Shown: positions 5,894-6,285 of the stretch, in pieces
Numbering within the stretch: position 1 is the stretch's first letter
Layout of the letters: every line of letters begins with the position of its first letter
Assembly: GCA_003448875.1 (NCBI GenBank)
Contig: DLXG01000105.1
Location: 1 to 6,285, forward strand
Origin: Anaerolineaceae bacterium
GTDB lineage: Bacteria > Chloroflexota > Anaerolineae > Anaerolineales > Anaerolineaceae
Direction of reading: 5' to 3'
Length of the DNA: 6,285 nucleotides
Position numbers and translations under genes: made by a program
The notes under the pieces: generated by a model
Told to the model about the DNA's origin: nothing
Databases searched by the model: none
What the model saw: only the letters and a program-made list of their open reading frames with translations

Positions 5894-6285
5894 ATGTCAC
5901 AATTTCGCTTTGGTACGGTAGGTTCTCCAATTTCCACACCGAAAAAACCGGGAGGAAGTGTAGGTGCAGTTCAGCAAATCCGTTCGCTGGGCTTATCAGC
6001 CCTCGAATTGGGCTGGGTGCAATCGGTTCGAGTTTCTGAGGAAACCTGCCGGCAAATTCAAATGACAGCATCGCAACTGGATGTGTCTATCAGCGTCCAC
6101 GCTCCCTATTTCATTAATTTAAACGCCGATAATGAGGAATGGCCAAAGTCACGTCAACGCTTAATGGATGCGGCGTATTATGGTTTTCTGGCGGGTGCAA
6201 CGGATATTATTTTTCATCCCGGTTCTTATTTCAACCAACCTCCGCCAGAAGTACGAGAAAAAGCCATTCAACGGTTATCCGACTG
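5894..6285 (+). CDS. endonuclease IV-like TIM-barrel protein (AP endonuclease), 3' truncated
   Basis: The frame starts at an ATG with a good ribosome site and is still open at the window end, giving 130 residues. The product resembles endonuclease IV (Nfo), a zinc enzyme that cuts DNA at abasic sites in base excision repair. It opens with FGTVGSPISTPK, has ALELGWVQSVRVSEE in the second beta-alpha unit, then SVHAPYFINLNA with H69, and DIIFHPGSY with H108. These correspond to the first two zinc-binding histidines of E. coli Nfo (H69 and H109). The style (ALELGWV, VHAPYFINL, FHPGSYF) is closer to archaeal and thermophile members than to E. coli. The remaining ligands (a glutamate near 145, then further D/H/E) lie past the window, so activity cannot be confirmed, and a sugar isomerase-like relative of the same fold is possible. 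It begins 11 bases after dgkA and probably shares its transcript. Confidence 0.82.
   Translation, partial: MSQFRFGTVGSPISTPKKPGGSVGAVQQIRSLGLSALELGWVQSVRVSEETCRQIQMTASQLDVSISVHAPYFINLNADNEEWPKSRQRLMDAAYYGFLAGATDIIFHPGSYFNQPPPEVREKAIQRLSD

Noticed and set aside
5856..6071. Minus-strand 71-codon frame over the dgkA-endonuclease junction
   Set aside because: The plus strand here holds a convincing ribosome site and the conserved start of an endonuclease IV-like protein, so the opposing frame is a shadow.

Overview
The window reads as a stretch of chromosomal housekeeping DNA from a bacterium, most likely of the phylum Chloroflexota (class Anaerolineae or a relative). This rests on remembered family resemblance: the YjbQ subtype with the TTIEYE motif, the DUF1385/YqhQ protein, the archaeal-like endonuclease IV, and the form of YbeY and DgkA. 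No 16S or database comparison was possible. The DNA is of moderate GC content and nearly all coding. No gap between genes exceeds about 110 bases, and I see no mobile element, CRISPR array, tRNA or rRNA.

Layout. (1) At 1-371 is the 3' end of an M20-family metallopeptidase gene. (2) At 397-1356 is yqhQ, a membrane protein of unknown function, with a good sigma70-type promoter candidate inside the end of the peptidase gene. (3) On the minus strand, yjbQ (1289-1708) converges on yqhQ and overlaps its last 68 bases. A 16-base-pair inverted repeat lies inside yjbQ, just past the yqhQ stop. (4) The 107 bases between yjbQ and comEA hold a strong promoter candidate whose -10 region reads well on both strands. 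(5) From there six genes run rightwards with gaps of 17 bases or less, or short overlaps: comEA, yqeY, pgpH, ybeY, dgkA and a 3'-truncated endonuclease IV gene. They look like one operon.

The operon joins several jobs. ComEA is a membrane-anchored DNA-binding protein of natural transformation. YqeY is a GatB-related, tRNA-amidotransferase-like protein. PgpH is a membrane HD-domain phosphodiesterase that in Firmicutes degrades c-di-AMP. YbeY is the RNase of rRNA maturation. DgkA is a small membrane lipid kinase (diacylglycerol or undecaprenol). The last gene is an AP endonuclease for DNA repair. The order yqeY-pgpH-ybeY-dgkA is a shortened form of the Bacillus yqeY...yqfF-ybeY-dgkA block, without phoH and the other genes between.

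I do not see a new biological system. The points most worth a second look are the two-way promoter at 1755-1782, the inverted repeat at 1395-1455, the antisense overlap at 1289-1356, and the loss of a conserved arginine in YbeY.
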